This document shows positions 8,151-17,142 of a stretch of 64,000 nt of DNA, in pieces. The DNA is taken from the NCBI RefSeq assembly GCF_003259225.1, contig NZ_QHJF01000003.1, forward strand, positions 124,001 to 188,000. Reading direction: 5' to 3'. The translations under genes and the position numbers were made by a program. The number at the start of each line of letters is the position of its first letter. Positions within the stretch are counted from its first letter, which is position 1. Below the pieces are notes generated by a model. That model did not search any database. It was given only the letters and a program-made list of their open reading frames with translations, and was not told the DNA's origin. The stretch comes from Marinomonas arctica. GTDB lineage: Bacteria; Pseudomonadota; Gammaproteobacteria; Pseudomonadales; Marinomonadaceae.

Positions 8151-8717
8151 TTACTTGCCATAACGTTCACGCCAATCAGACAAGGCATGATCGAACAACA
8201 CAGGCTGATTCGTACCTTGTACTAAAATCGATGCGCCATGCAAACACGCTAACAATTGACTGGCTTGCATTAACGCCGTGTCTTCATCTGTCTGATCCAA
8301 ACGCGCAAACACCTGACTCAGCCAAGTAAGTTTCAGCTGATAAAACACAGATAACTCTGTGCAAACCTCGTCTGGCAAGATCGATTTGTCAGACGTCAGC
8401 ATGGTACACAAGCTCATATTGCGCTGTTCGACGATCTTGGCTTTAAAACCATTGATAAAACCATTTAACAACACCCTAGGATCGAGTCTTTCATCCTTTG
8501 GATTTGGCAGTAATTGCGAAAATAGCTCAGTATAACGCGCCATCACAGCGGCCACCAAATCCCCCTTGGTCGGATAGTGATAGTGAACACTTGCACTCTT
8601 GATACCAACCGCTTCGGCGATGTCGCGAAAACTGAATGCGTTATAACCGCCTTGCACAATAAAACGCTCAGCTGCGTCCAAGATGTTTGTTTTGGTATCG
8701 TTTTTTTCAATGCTCAT
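8151..8717 (-). CDS. TetR/AcrR-family repressor
   Basis: 188 residues. The N-terminal helix-turn-helix reads FSFRDIAEAVGIKSASVHYHYPTK without a break in the family pattern. The C-terminal half is a variable ligand-binding domain. It is divergent from a dihydrolipoamide dehydrogenase gene, with two identical palindromes between them (8737-8808), one overlapping its own upstream region. It probably represses itself and the divergent gene. The inducer is unknown. Confidence 0.93.
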   Translation of the reverse strand: MSIEKNDTKTNILDAAERFIVQGGYNAFSFRDIAEAVGIKSASVHYHYPTKGDLVAAVMARYTELFSQLLPNPKDERLDPRVLLNGFINGFKAKIVEQRNMSLCTMLTSDKSILPDEVCTELSVFYQLKLTWLSQVFARLDQTDEDTALMQASQLLACLHGASILVQGTNQPVLFDHALSDWRERYGK

Positions 8718-8736
8718 TCGGGTGTCTCATTATTTC

Positions 8737-8808
8737 ATCTATCTAGTGATAGATATTTTATTGACCCATCGTAAATCCACAAGTTATATTTAGTCTATCT
8801 AGTGATAG
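8737..8808. promoter_or_regulatory. Pair of identical TetR-type operators
   Basis: CTATCTAGTGATAG occurs at 8739-8752 (extended palindrome ATCTATCTAGTGATAGAT, 8737-8754) and again at 8795-8808. Arms CTATC/GATAG are inverted around a 4-bp centre; the two centres lie 56 bp apart. One copy is close to the tetR start (8717), the other close to the lpd start (8854). This suggests simultaneous repression of both divergent genes. Confidence 0.85.
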
Positions 8809-8853
8809 GTAGAAAAGCCATATTTCACAGAACATCATTGCAGGAGAGAAAGA

Positions 8854-10272
8854 ATGACATACGATCTCGTTGTACTAGGAAGCGGTCCTGGCGGTTATGC
8901 GGCGGCGTTTCGAGCTGCCGATTTAGGCTTAAGCGTTGCCATGATAGAACGTCATAATACATTGGGCGGCGTTTGTTTGAACGTTGGCTGTATCCCGTCT
9001 AAAGCGCTGTTGCATGTCGCAGGCAAAATCCTTATGGCTGAAGAACCCGCCCATGGCGTGCAATTTGCTAAACCAACCATCAACTTGGAGGACATTCGCC
9101 AACACAGACAATCTACCGTCGACACTTTAACTGGCGGTCTTACAATGATGGCCAAAGGCAGAAAGGTTACTGTCATTCATGGGGAAGGGACGTTCGATTC
9201 GACCAACTCCATCACCGTCACCAAAGACGGACAGTCACAACAAGTCGATTTTAAAAACGCCATCATCGCCGTTGGTTCCCGCGCCATTAAATTGCCGTTT
9301 GTGCCTTATGACGATCCACGGATTTTAGACGCCACCAGCGCTCTACAACTCGAACGCATTCCAGAACATTTACTCGTCCTTGGCGGCGGCATTATTGGCG
9401 TGGAAATGGCCACGGTTTACCAAGCACTTGGCGCGAAAATTACCGTCGCGGAACTTGGCGAGCAAATCATGACCGGCGCAGACAAAGACCTCGTGCGTGT
9501 CTTCGAGCAAGTCAACAAAGACCGTATGAGTTTTTTAACCAAAACCCAAGTCACTAATATAGAAGCCACACCAGAAGCCTTGAACGTCACCATGCAAGAC
9601 AAAGATGGCGAGCGAAGCCTTTCAGTGGATGCCGTGCTGGTCGCCGTTGGTCGCTCGCCGAATGGCAAAACCGCGGGTATTTCCGACATCGGCGTCAAAT
9701 TAGACGAACGTGGTTTTGTACTGACAAATGAAAAGTGCCAAACATCTGTACCCAACATTTATGCGATTGGCGACGTCACTCACGGCCCAATGTTGGCGCA
9801 CAAAGCGTCCCATCAAGGCCATACCGCCGCTGAAGTCATTGCGGGTCACAAGGTTGATTTCCAACCACTCGCCATTCCGTCCATCGCTTATACCTTTCCA
9901 GAAGTGGCCTGGGTTGGTTTAACTGAAACGGAAGCAAAAAAACAAAACATCGCCATAAAAACCGCCGTTTTCCCATGGACAGCCAGCGGACGAGCCATTG
10001 CCTCAGGGGTAACCCAAGGCAAAACCAAACTCATTTATGACGAAGCAACAGAACGCGTCTTAGGCGCTGGCGTCGTGGGTTCCCACGCGGGAGAATTGCT
10101 CGGTGAACTGACACTCGCCATTGAATTCGGCGCCACACTGGAAGATATCGCCTTAACCATCCACGCTCATCCCAGCCTACACGAAACTGTTGGCTTAGCC
10201 GCGGAACTCGGAGCAGGGACAATTACCGACATGCCGAATAAGAAGGCGGGGGAAATGAACAAAGCTCCTTGA
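8854..10272 (+). CDS. lpdA: Dihydrolipoamide dehydrogenase (E3-like, stand-alone)
   Basis: 472 residues. FAD motif GSGPGGYAAAFRAADLG, the redox disulfide Cys41/Cys46 in GGVCLNVGCIPSK, NAD motif GGGIIGVEMA, and the C-terminal HAHPSLHETVG active-site region with its His and Glu are all present. E3 reoxidises dihydrolipoyl groups of 2-oxoacid dehydrogenases or the glycine cleavage system. No E1/E2 genes are near, so it is an additional E3 under control of the divergent TetR regulator rather than part of a complex operon. Confidence 0.92.
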   Translation: MTYDLVVLGSGPGGYAAAFRAADLGLSVAMIERHNTLGGVCLNVGCIPSKALLHVAGKILMAEEPAHGVQFAKPTINLEDIRQHRQSTVDTLTGGLTMMAKGRKVTVIHGEGTFDSTNSITVTKDGQSQQVDFKNAIIAVGSRAIKLPFVPYDDPRILDATSALQLERIPEHLLVLGGGIIGVEMATVYQALGAKITVAELGEQIMTGADKDLVRVFEQVNKDRMSFLTKTQVTNIEATPEALNVTMQDKDGERSLSVDAVLVAVGRSPNGKTAGISDIGVKLDERGFVLTNEKCQTSVPNIYAIGDVTHGPMLAHKASHQGHTAAEVIAGHKVDFQPLAIPSIAYTFPEVAWVGLTETEAKKQNIAIKTAVFPWTASGRAIASGVTQGKTKLIYDEATERVLGAGVVGSHAGELLGELTLAIEFGATLEDIALTIHAHPSLHETVGLAAELGAGTITDMPNKKAGEMNKAP

Positions 10273-10345
10273 TGATAACAAGACTATTGGGGGAGAGGCC
10301 TATACCGCTCACCCATCATCATTGCAGTTAGGCCAAAACCAGAAA

Positions 10346-10699
10346 TCAGCTAACCAAAACAATATGTTGTTCTTCGTCGTAGCTAAAATTGAGAACTATC
10401 TGGATTTGGCTTTCTTCAAGGTGCAGCTTAGAAACAAGGTCAAACGTGCCTTTTTCCGCTTTATCGGCAAAGGCTTTTAATTGCTTTTCCAACATCACCC
10501 AAGCGACTTCATCCCTTGCTTCATCCACTCCAACAAGTTCGATGGAATGCGTCCGCTGCCAAGCAAAATACGCCAGTGAATTCGCCTTAATATCCGTACT
10601 ACCATCAGCTGCCGAAACAACATAGTTCAACCCACATAGAGAAAGTTGTTGTTTTAAATACACTTTCCATTGCTGCATGAACTGATCTAAATAGGACAA
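10346..10699 (-). CDS. Hypothetical protein downstream of the HEPN gene
   Basis: 117 residues, no signal peptide or membrane segment, acidic. I do not recognise a family. It starts 9 bp after the HEPN-protein gene on the same strand, so the two are probably cotranscribed. A nucleotidyltransferase (MNT) partner would show a GS...D.D motif, which is absent. Confidence 0.65.
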   Translation of the reverse strand: MSYLDQFMQQWKVYLKQQLSLCGLNYVVSAADGSTDIKANSLAYFAWQRTHSIELVGVDEARDEVAWVMLEKQLKAFADKAEKGTFDLVSKLHLEESQIQIVLNFSYDEEQHIVLVS

Positions 10700-10708
10700 A
10701 CTTAATTC

Positions 10709-11503
10709 TCAACTATTATTTTTTTGACTTTGCTTCATTTGATTAAGCCGCTGTCTAAATGAATCTCTCTCTTGTCCACTAAACTTTATGTATTTTGATA
10801 GCTCCTCAAAGATTTCAGGGTGTAATATTTGAGGAGGATTGATCGCATTCATTCTTCCAGGAAAAGTTAAAGTATTACGTTTTTTTAGTGAATAAAAACA
10901 ATTCTGCCAAATCAAACTTGATCTCTGAGGATGCTGTCTAGTGGAGAGAACTTTTTCCAAATGCCCGCCTACCAGCTTAAATAAATGAGGGGTAGTCTCA
11001 TACTGAGTAAATTTCTCTTTCTCTAAATCCAATTTTCGTCGAGATTTCGTGACACCCCCTGTATTCGGGTCTTTTTCTATTGGAATTTCTCTGTTTAAGT
11101 CTTGGCACCATCGGCGGATAAGCCAAACGACCCGATCTAGAGAAAAGATTTCATCCCCTTTATTCCAATGAGCCGTAGTAAGGTATCGGTTCGAACCCGT
11201 TTGATCTAAATACTCTATAAATTTTATATCTTTTTCAGGTAAGCTAAATTCAAGGCCTTCAATTTTAACAACTTCTTCATAAGCTTTTTTTAGACTATGG
11301 TTAATCTTACTAGAGCTAACGCGATTGAATAGCAAAATAGCTTTTAAGTATTTTTCAACAGCTTGTAATGCCATCCAGTTAAACTGGATCATTAACCCCT
11401 CCCGAAAGCAAACCCTAGCTGTTATATAGTCTTGGTCGGCAACATCTCTAAAGCAACGAACAGCATAGTCATTTACAAAACTATTTAAATGATCCTTTTT
11501 CAT
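10709..11503 (-). CDS. HEPN-domain protein
   Basis: 264 residues. The N-terminal part (about 10-150) has DYITARVCFREGL and NWMALQAVEKYLKAILLFNR, the pattern of HEPN domains (PF05168 type). The strict R-X4-6-H ribonuclease motif is not clear: the nearest pair in NRVSSSKINH has seven residues between. The C-terminal third is basic and unrecognised. It is more AT-rich than its neighbours, consistent with acquisition. It probably forms an operon with the 117-residue protein. Function unknown; defence or toxin-antitoxin roles are possible but not shown. Confidence 0.75.
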   Translation of the reverse strand: MKKDHLNSFVNDYAVRCFRDVADQDYITARVCFREGLMIQFNWMALQAVEKYLKAILLFNRVSSSKINHSLKKAYEEVVKIEGLEFSLPEKDIKFIEYLDQTGSNRYLTTAHWNKGDEIFSLDRVVWLIRRWCQDLNREIPIEKDPNTGGVTKSRRKLDLEKEKFTQYETTPHLFKLVGGHLEKVLSTRQHPQRSSLIWQNCFYSLKKRNTLTFPGRMNAINPPQILHPEIFEELSKYIKFSGQERDSFRQRLNQMKQSQKNNS

Positions 11504-11605
11504 CTCTATCCTCCTCCAAAAATAGTCTTGATCCTAATCTAACTAAAAACAAATTGGCATCGAATTATCTCTCAATTTTAATTGACTACTTTTTATACTA
11601 AGCGT

Positions 11606-11621
11606 ATTTTGGATACAAAAT
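11606..11621. promoter_or_regulatory. GntR (FCD)-type operator before the hydroxyproline operon
   Basis: ATTTTGGATACAAAAT has perfect arms ATTTTG/CAAAAT around GATA. It resembles FCD-subfamily GntR sites (TTTTGTATACAAAA). It lies 55 bp upstream of the first gene and downstream of a plausible -35 TTGACT (11582-11587). No GntR gene adjoins; the one at 18768-19463 is a possible but unproven regulator. Confidence 0.55.
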
Positions 11622-11675
11622 CCATTTTTACTTTTTGCTAGTAAAATCCTTCAATTTCTTAAAAAAAGGTCGCGA

Positions 11676-12656
11676 ATGATGGGTCGTTCTGTTTTAGATG
11701 TGAGTGTTTTCAACGGTATCATGCCGGCGCTGATGACGCCTTGTAAGGCGGATCGCACGCCAGATTTCGATAATTTGGTGAAGAAGGGTAAGGAGATGAT
11801 CGCGGCGGGCATGTCGGCGGTGGTGTATTGCGGTTCGATGGGCGATTGGCCTTTGTTGACCGATGCAGAACGCATGGAGGGCGTGGAGCGCTTAGTGAAT
11901 GCAGGCATTCCTGTGGTGGTTGGCACGGGGGCGATTAATACCAAATCCGCAGTGGCCTTGGCGGCGCACGCGGAAAAAGTCGGTGCGGCGGGTTTGATGG
12001 TGATTCCTCGAGTGCTGTCTCGTGGCTCGGTGATTGCCGCGCAACGTAACCACTTTAAAGCGATTTTATCCGCTGCGCCCTCCATTCCAGCGATTATCTA
12101 CAACAGCCCTGTGTATGGTTTTGAAACCCGCGCGGATTTGTTTTTTGCGCTACGTGCTGAGCATAAGAATCTAGTTGGCTTTAAAGAATTTGGCAGCAAA
12201 GAAGCCTTGCGTTATGCCGCAGAGAACATCACCTCCCAAGACGATGATGTTTTGCTCATGGTGGGGGTGGATACGGCGGTCTACCACGGTTTTGTCAAAT
12301 GCGGCGCGGTGGGTGCCATCACAGGGATTGGTACAGCGTTGCCAAACGAAGTTTTGTTACTCGCCAACTTATGTAAGCTAGCAGCAAAAGGCAACGCAGA
12401 GGCTCGCGTTCGAGCCCAAGAATTAGAAGAAGCCTTTTCCGTTTTGGCCAGTTTCGACGAAGGCCCAGAATTGGTATTGTTCTTCAAATATTTGCTTGTC
12501 TTAAACGGCGAAGAAGCGTATCGATTACACTTCAACGAAACGGACGAGCTTAACGCCGCGCAACGTCGTTACTGTGAAGAACAATATGCCCTCTTCAAAG
12601 ACTGGTTTGCGGATTGGGCTACACAAGGTGGAGTAATAGATACATGCAAGTCATAG
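11676..12656 (+). CDS. DapA-family lyase, probable 1-pyrroline-4-hydroxy-2-carboxylate deaminase
   Basis: 326 residues, TIM-barrel of the dihydrodipicolinate synthase/N-acetylneuraminate lyase family. The Schiff-base lysine is in LVGFKEFGSK and the catalytic tyrosine in AIIYNSPVYG. True DapA is shorter and belongs to lysine synthesis. The next two genes encode hydroxyproline epimerase and a D-amino-acid dehydrogenase, so the expected reaction is deamination of Pyr4H2C to 2-oxoglutarate semialdehyde. AAAGG precedes the ATG. It overlaps the epimerase gene by 13 bp. Confidence 0.85.
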   Translation: MMGRSVLDVSVFNGIMPALMTPCKADRTPDFDNLVKKGKEMIAAGMSAVVYCGSMGDWPLLTDAERMEGVERLVNAGIPVVVGTGAINTKSAVALAAHAEKVGAAGLMVIPRVLSRGSVIAAQRNHFKAILSAAPSIPAIIYNSPVYGFETRADLFFALRAEHKNLVGFKEFGSKEALRYAAENITSQDDDVLLMVGVDTAVYHGFVKCGAVGAITGIGTALPNEVLLLANLCKLAAKGNAEARVRAQELEEAFSVLASFDEGPELVLFFKYLLVLNGEEAYRLHFNETDELNAAQRRYCEEQYALFKDWFADWATQGGVIDTCKS

Positions 12657-13579
12657 ACAGTCATACGGAAGGTGAACCAACCCGCGTTATTGTGTCTGGT
12701 GGGCCAGATTTAGGTTCTGGCTCATTGGCGGAACGCGCCAAGGTATTAGCGACAGAACATAAAGATTTTTATCGTTCCGTGGTAGCCGAACCCTATGGGC
12801 AAGAAGCCATGGTTGGCGTGATGCTGGTTGAGCCCGTCGATCCAACCTGCGTAGCAGGGGTGATTTATTTCGATGCCGCGGCGGTTATCGGTATGTGTGG
12901 CCACGGCACCATTGGCGTGGCTGCCACGTTAGCTCACATGGGTAAAATTGGTATGGGTACTCATAAGATTGAGACGCCCGTCGGCGTGGTTGAAGTCACC
13001 TTGTCTGATACCAATACAGTGACCGTGAAAAACGTTGCCAGTCATCGTTTGCACAAAGATGTAAGCTTAGAAATCGAAGGAATAGGTACAGTCTCTGGCG
13101 ATGTGGCTTATGGTGGAAACTGGTTCTTTATTGTCGATAAAAGCCCTGTTCCTGTGGTTCCAAGTAATATTCGCAACCTCACTGACGTTTCGATCAAAAT
13201 TCGTGAAGCCATTGAAGCAAAGCAATTAACAGGTACAGATGGCGGCATCATTGATCACATTGTTCTTTATGGACCAGCTTTGAACAAAAACGGCCACAGT
13301 CGTAACTTTGTTTTGTGTCCAGACAATGCTTATGATCGCTCACCTTGCGGCACAGGCAGCTCGGCTCGCTTGGCTTGTCTAGCAGCGGATAAGCGCCTTG
13401 CGCCCGGCGAAGAAATTATTCAAGAAAGTACCATTGGCAGTAGTTATCGTTTGAGCTATCAGCAAGTAACAAACGATTCCATTATTCCAAATATTACCGG
13501 ACAAGCGTTTGTCACTAAAGAAGCCACGTTAATGATGAACCCCAACGACCCGTTGAAGAATGGCATTAGCTTGTCTTAA
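12644..13579 (+). CDS. 4-Hydroxyproline 2-epimerase (proline racemase family)
   Basis: 311 residues from the ATG at 12644, with GGTGGAG just upstream. MQVIDSHTEGEPTRV is the family N-terminus. The two catalytic cysteines are Cys85 (MCGHGTIG) and Cys235 (SPCGTGSSA). Having both Cys separates it from the trans-3-hydroxyproline dehydratases, which have Thr at one position. It converts trans-4-hydroxy-L-proline to cis-4-hydroxy-D-proline. It overlaps the preceding lyase gene, so translation is coupled. Confidence 0.93.
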   Translation: MQVIDSHTEGEPTRVIVSGGPDLGSGSLAERAKVLATEHKDFYRSVVAEPYGQEAMVGVMLVEPVDPTCVAGVIYFDAAAVIGMCGHGTIGVAATLAHMGKIGMGTHKIETPVGVVEVTLSDTNTVTVKNVASHRLHKDVSLEIEGIGTVSGDVAYGGNWFFIVDKSPVPVVPSNIRNLTDVSIKIREAIEAKQLTGTDGGIIDHIVLYGPALNKNGHSRNFVLCPDNAYDRSPCGTGSSARLACLAADKRLAPGEEIIQESTIGSSYRLSYQQVTNDSIIPNITGQAFVTKEATLMMNPNDPLKNGISLS

Positions 13580-13614
13580 TAGATTCTTCAAAGTCACAAA
13601 ATAGCTTAGCGATA

Positions 13615-14880
13615 ATGGGTGAAACCGAAATGGACAGTACAAAAAATCAGGATGTGATTGTAATTGGTGCCGGAATCATAGGCATTAGCATTGCATTAAA
13701 ACTGCAATCCGAAGGCCGACAAGTGCTGGTGTTGGATCGAAAAGGCGTCGCTGCAGAAACCTCTGCGGGTAATGCTGGCGCCTTTGCTTTTGCCGATGTC
13801 ATTCCGCTGGCAACACCTGGCATTATGCGCAAAGCACCAAAATGGTTAATCGACCCTCTTGGCCCCTTATCACTGCGACCGGCTTATGCACTGAAAATCC
13901 TTCCTTGGATGCTGCGTTTCTGGCGCGCCAGCTGGCAAGATAAGTATCAAGCCGCGTTAGCGGCGCAAGCCAGTTTAATGGCGGTTTCCAAGGCGGCGTT
14001 GGAGCGCCAAATCGACGCGGTAGGTGGCGAAGCCATGATCCGCCGAGAAGGGCAGTTGCAGCTGTATGAAGGCGAAGCAGAATTCAGTGCCAGTCTTGCC
14101 GGTTGGCAAACTCGACAAGCGCACGGCGTCGTCTATGAGTTTTTACTTAGTTCAGAAGCCATCGCCAAAATCCAACCCGGCATTCACCCTAGATTCACCC
14201 ATGCAGCCTTTACCCCGGAATGGATAAACGTCTGCGATCCTGCCCAATGGACTCAGCACTTGGCCAACGAGTTTGAAAAACGTGGCGGTAAAATTGCCAT
14301 AGCAGCCATCCATTCCATATCGATACAGCAAGATTCGGTGATATTAAAAAGCGACTCGGCCGATTATGAAGCCAATCAAGTGGTACTTTGTGCTGGTGCT
14401 TGGTCAAAAACCTTAGCGCAATCAATTGGCGACAGTTTGCCATTGGATACCGAACGAGGGTACAACACGACGCTGCCATCTGGCGCGTTCGATTTAAAGA
14501 CTCATGTTACGTTTAGTAATCACGGCTTTGTAGTGACCAAAATAGGTGAGGGTGTTCGTGTTGGCGGTGCAGTTGAACTGGGTGGATTGGATTTGCAGCC
14601 AAATTTTCAACGTGCTGAGGTCCTGCTCGATAAAGCGAAAACATTTTTACCTAGTTTAAAAATCGAAGACGGAAAACAATGGATGGGATTTCGTCCTTCC
14701 ATGCCTGACAGCTTGCCCGTCATAAGCTATGCCAGCCGCTCGAAACGCGTGATTTACGCGTTTGGGCATGGCCATTTAGGACTTACTCAATCGGCAGGAA
14801 CCGCTGAGCTCGTCGCGGCGCTTGTTAGTAATGGCACACCAGACATTGATCTTACACCGTTTTCAGCGAATCGGTTTTAG
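13615..14880 (+). CDS. FAD-dependent D-amino acid / D-hydroxyproline dehydrogenase
   Basis: 421 residues, DadA-like DAO-family fold. The N-terminal FAD motif is VIGAGIIGISIALKLQSEG; later come AGNAGAFAFADV and the C-terminal FGHGHLGLTQSAGTAELVA. It oxidises D-amino acids and passes electrons to the respiratory chain. In this operon the substrate is expected to be cis-4-hydroxy-D-proline, giving Pyr4H2C. The start could also be the ATG at 13630. It follows the epimerase by 35 bp. Confidence 0.9.
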   Translation: MGETEMDSTKNQDVIVIGAGIIGISIALKLQSEGRQVLVLDRKGVAAETSAGNAGAFAFADVIPLATPGIMRKAPKWLIDPLGPLSLRPAYALKILPWMLRFWRASWQDKYQAALAAQASLMAVSKAALERQIDAVGGEAMIRREGQLQLYEGEAEFSASLAGWQTRQAHGVVYEFLLSSEAIAKIQPGIHPRFTHAAFTPEWINVCDPAQWTQHLANEFEKRGGKIAIAAIHSISIQQDSVILKSDSADYEANQVVLCAGAWSKTLAQSIGDSLPLDTERGYNTTLPSGAFDLKTHVTFSNHGFVVTKIGEGVRVGGAVELGGLDLQPNFQRAEVLLDKAKTFLPSLKIEDGKQWMGFRPSMPDSLPVISYASRSKRVIYAFGHGHLGLTQSAGTAELVAALVSNGTPDIDLTPFSANRF

Positions 14881-14964
14881 CTATCTTCACTAACCCAACC
14901 CTTGAAGATAAGGAGGGAATATCACAAAACTAGAGCCCCCCTGCTAAGAGGGAGGCTGAGAGGG

Positions 14965-15891
14965 TTATTTGAATTTAGCGCCAAGAAATATCGATCCTAT
15001 CACCATCCCCATACCGATTACATGCCCTGTCGTCAAAACCTCTCCTAAGACTAATAAACCAATTAACGCTGCACTAACCGGCATTAACCCTGTAAATAAC
15101 CCTGCTATGTTGGCCGGAACTTCAGACATTCCTCTATACCAAAATAAAAATGACAATACACTTGCGGTAATAGAATAAAACAGCACCCAGTACCATAACT
15201 CTGCGCTGGGAATACCCCAGTCAAAAGTAAGCGCTTGCGGGATTGCCAATGGTAGAAACAGGAGCAAACCAACAAGATTAACACCGAACGCCATGCTCCA
15301 AGGGTGTACAGTCAACGATAACCGTCGGGAAAAAACAGCAAACAATGCCTCAGCAAAAACAGCACCTAATACCAAAGCATTGCCTAATATGCTTCCATTG
15401 CCAGAAGAACTTGCGTCCTGCAAATTTAAAAAAGTTATTCCCAGCACAGCAAAAAAGATAGCACCGAGACTTCGGACACCAATCTTCTCACGTAACCAAA
15501 GCCATGCCAACAAAGCGATTAATGATGGGAGTGAGCTAGTTATTACACCTGCACTGGTAGCAGTAGTGTAGGTTACGCCATAGAGCATGAACAAACTAAA
15601 CAAAAAACAACCAAAAAATGATTGTAAAGATAAGCCATACCAAGCTGTCTTATTTAGACCTTTACGAAAAGATGGTAGAAGCATACCCGGAAAAAGCACA
15701 AGACTTGCAATCAAAAAGCGTAGCGCAGCAAAAAGAAAGACCGGTATCTCAGAGAGGACTAACTTTCCAATGCCAATATTACTACCCACCATACACATAG
15801 ACATGGCAAGACATAAGTATGCAAATATTGGCACTTTAGCAATAGGTAAATTTAACCTTTTTTCAATGGTACTAGGTGTCGTGAATTTCAA
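14965..15891 (-). CDS. EamA-family (DMT) transporter
   Basis: 308 residues with about ten hydrophobic segments and two EamA repeats, the usual size of DMT exporters (RhaT/YdcZ-like). The start is TTG at 15889-15891, overlapping the stop of the preceding YggS-like gene by 3 bp with GGAG seven bases upstream, so translation is coupled. Substrate unknown; EamA proteins often export amino acids or small metabolites. It is the last gene of an AT-rich operon of PLP-linked proteins, whose product it may export. Confidence 0.88.
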   Translation of the reverse strand: MKFTTPSTIEKRLNLPIAKVPIFAYLCLAMSMCMVGSNIGIGKLVLSEIPVFLFAALRFLIASLVLFPGMLLPSFRKGLNKTAWYGLSLQSFFGCFLFSLFMLYGVTYTTATSAGVITSSLPSLIALLAWLWLREKIGVRSLGAIFFAVLGITFLNLQDASSSGNGSILGNALVLGAVFAEALFAVFSRRLSLTVHPWSMAFGVNLVGLLLFLPLAIPQALTFDWGIPSAELWYWVLFYSITASVLSFLFWYRGMSEVPANIAGLFTGLMPVSAALIGLLVLGEVLTTGHVIGMGMVIGSIFLGAKFK

Positions 15892-16553
15892 TTTCTTTCT
15901 CCGAGAATTTTTGCACCTACGCGAACCATGGTCGATCCATGTTTAATCGCACTTAAATAGTCACTGCTCATCCCAATACTTAATTCTGCCAATCTATATT
16001 TATCTTTAATATTCTTCATTTCCATGAAATAAGTAGAAGGATCCTCTCCGGCAGGGGGAATACACATAATTCCCGACACGTTTAAATTGTATTTATTAAT
16101 ACACTGATAAAATAAACACTCAAAATTTTCAGGTAACACACCAGACTTCTGCGGTTCACGTCCTATATTTATTTGTATGAAGCAATCAATTTTTCTCTTC
16201 TGAGATTGCATTTCACGAGCAATACGTGCAGCAGCTTCCTCTTTATCTAAAGACTGAATAACATCGAAAATTTTAACAATCTCTTTGATTTTTCTTGATT
16301 GCAATGTTCCAATGTAATGAAGTTTTATATCTGTGAATTCTCTTGCTAAATCAATCCATTTTTCACGTGCTTCATCAAGCCTACTTTCGCCAAAAATACG
16401 GTGCCCCTCCAATAATAAAGGCCGTATCCTTTCAATACCGTGAAATTTCGAAACTACCATTAATTGCAAGCTCTTATTTTCACCGGGGCACTGCTTTAAC
16501 TCAGAATGAATGTCATCTTTAACAGAATGATAATTTTTAACTATTTCATTCAT
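15888..16553 (-). CDS. YggS/PLPBP-family pyridoxal-phosphate protein
   Basis: 221 residues from the ATG at 16553 with GAGG upstream. It has the alanine-racemase-like TIM-barrel fold. The PLP lysine lies in LQLMVVSKFHG, with HYIGTLQSRKIKEI, CFIQINIGREPQKSG and SIGMSSDYLSAIKHGSTMVR as further family signatures. YggS proteins buffer cellular PLP and are not known to be catalytic. This copy is AT-rich, sits in an operon with a PLP enzyme and an exporter, and is therefore probably not the housekeeping yggS. Confidence 0.88.
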   Translation of the reverse strand: MNEIVKNYHSVKDDIHSELKQCPGENKSLQLMVVSKFHGIERIRPLLLEGHRIFGESRLDEAREKWIDLAREFTDIKLHYIGTLQSRKIKEIVKIFDVIQSLDKEEAAARIAREMQSQKRKIDCFIQINIGREPQKSGVLPENFECLFYQCINKYNLNVSGIMCIPPAGEDPSTYFMEMKNIKDKYRLAELSIGMSSDYLSAIKHGSTMVRVGAKILGERN

Positions 16554-16602
16554 CGTTAATAACCTCAACTCCAGACTCAGTCACAGATATTTTAATTATA
16601 GT

Positions 16603-17115
16603 TTAAACTAAAACACCAGTTTCTTTAAGAACCCGTTCAACACCATGATTCCCAACTTTTTCGACGACACAAATAACTTCAGAAACATTTCCTCCAGCAT
16701 CACGTATTGCTTTAATTAATGCAATCAATGCGCCGCCAGTACTAATCGTATCATCAATAATAGCAACTTTATCGCCAGGCAATACGCCATTTAAATACAA
16801 ATCGCCGCGGAAGTACTCAGAATCAATTTTTACTCTGACTTCATTGTGAGTTCCTAAGCTATAAGGGTACCAGCGTGCTATTGCAAGTGGAGTGTTTGTC
16901 ATAACGGAAACTAATGTAGCAAGTGGAGCCCCCTTGTCCTCTTCAGTAACTATCTTGTCTACATTAAAACTTCCTATCTTAACCACTTCTAGTGAGGCTT
17001 CCCATAGCACCTTTGGCCGAAGAGCTGGAAGTTGATCTGTAAACTCATTAACCGTAGTGAAATGATTACCTGATTTGACGACTTTTGCGGCTTTATACAC
17101 GTCCTGCAGTAACAT
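16603..17115 (-). CDS. Orotate-phosphoribosyltransferase-like PRTase
   Basis: 170 residues, type I phosphoribosyltransferase fold. The PRPP-binding loop is VAIIDDTISTGGA (about 119-131). TAAGGAT precedes the ATG. It is shorter than PyrE and lacks clear orotate-site signatures by eye, so the acceptor base is unknown. It lies between a PLP enzyme and a YggS-like gene, both on the same strand, within a markedly AT-rich segment. Confidence 0.82.
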   Translation of the reverse strand: MLLQDVYKAAKVVKSGNHFTTVNEFTDQLPALRPKVLWEASLEVVKIGSFNVDKIVTEEDKGAPLATLVSVMTNTPLAIARWYPYSLGTHNEVRVKIDSEYFRGDLYLNGVLPGDKVAIIDDTISTGGALIALIKAIRDAGGNVSEVICVVEKVGNHGVERVLKETGVLV

Positions 17116-17142
17116 ATTATCCTTAATTATTAATATAAATGA

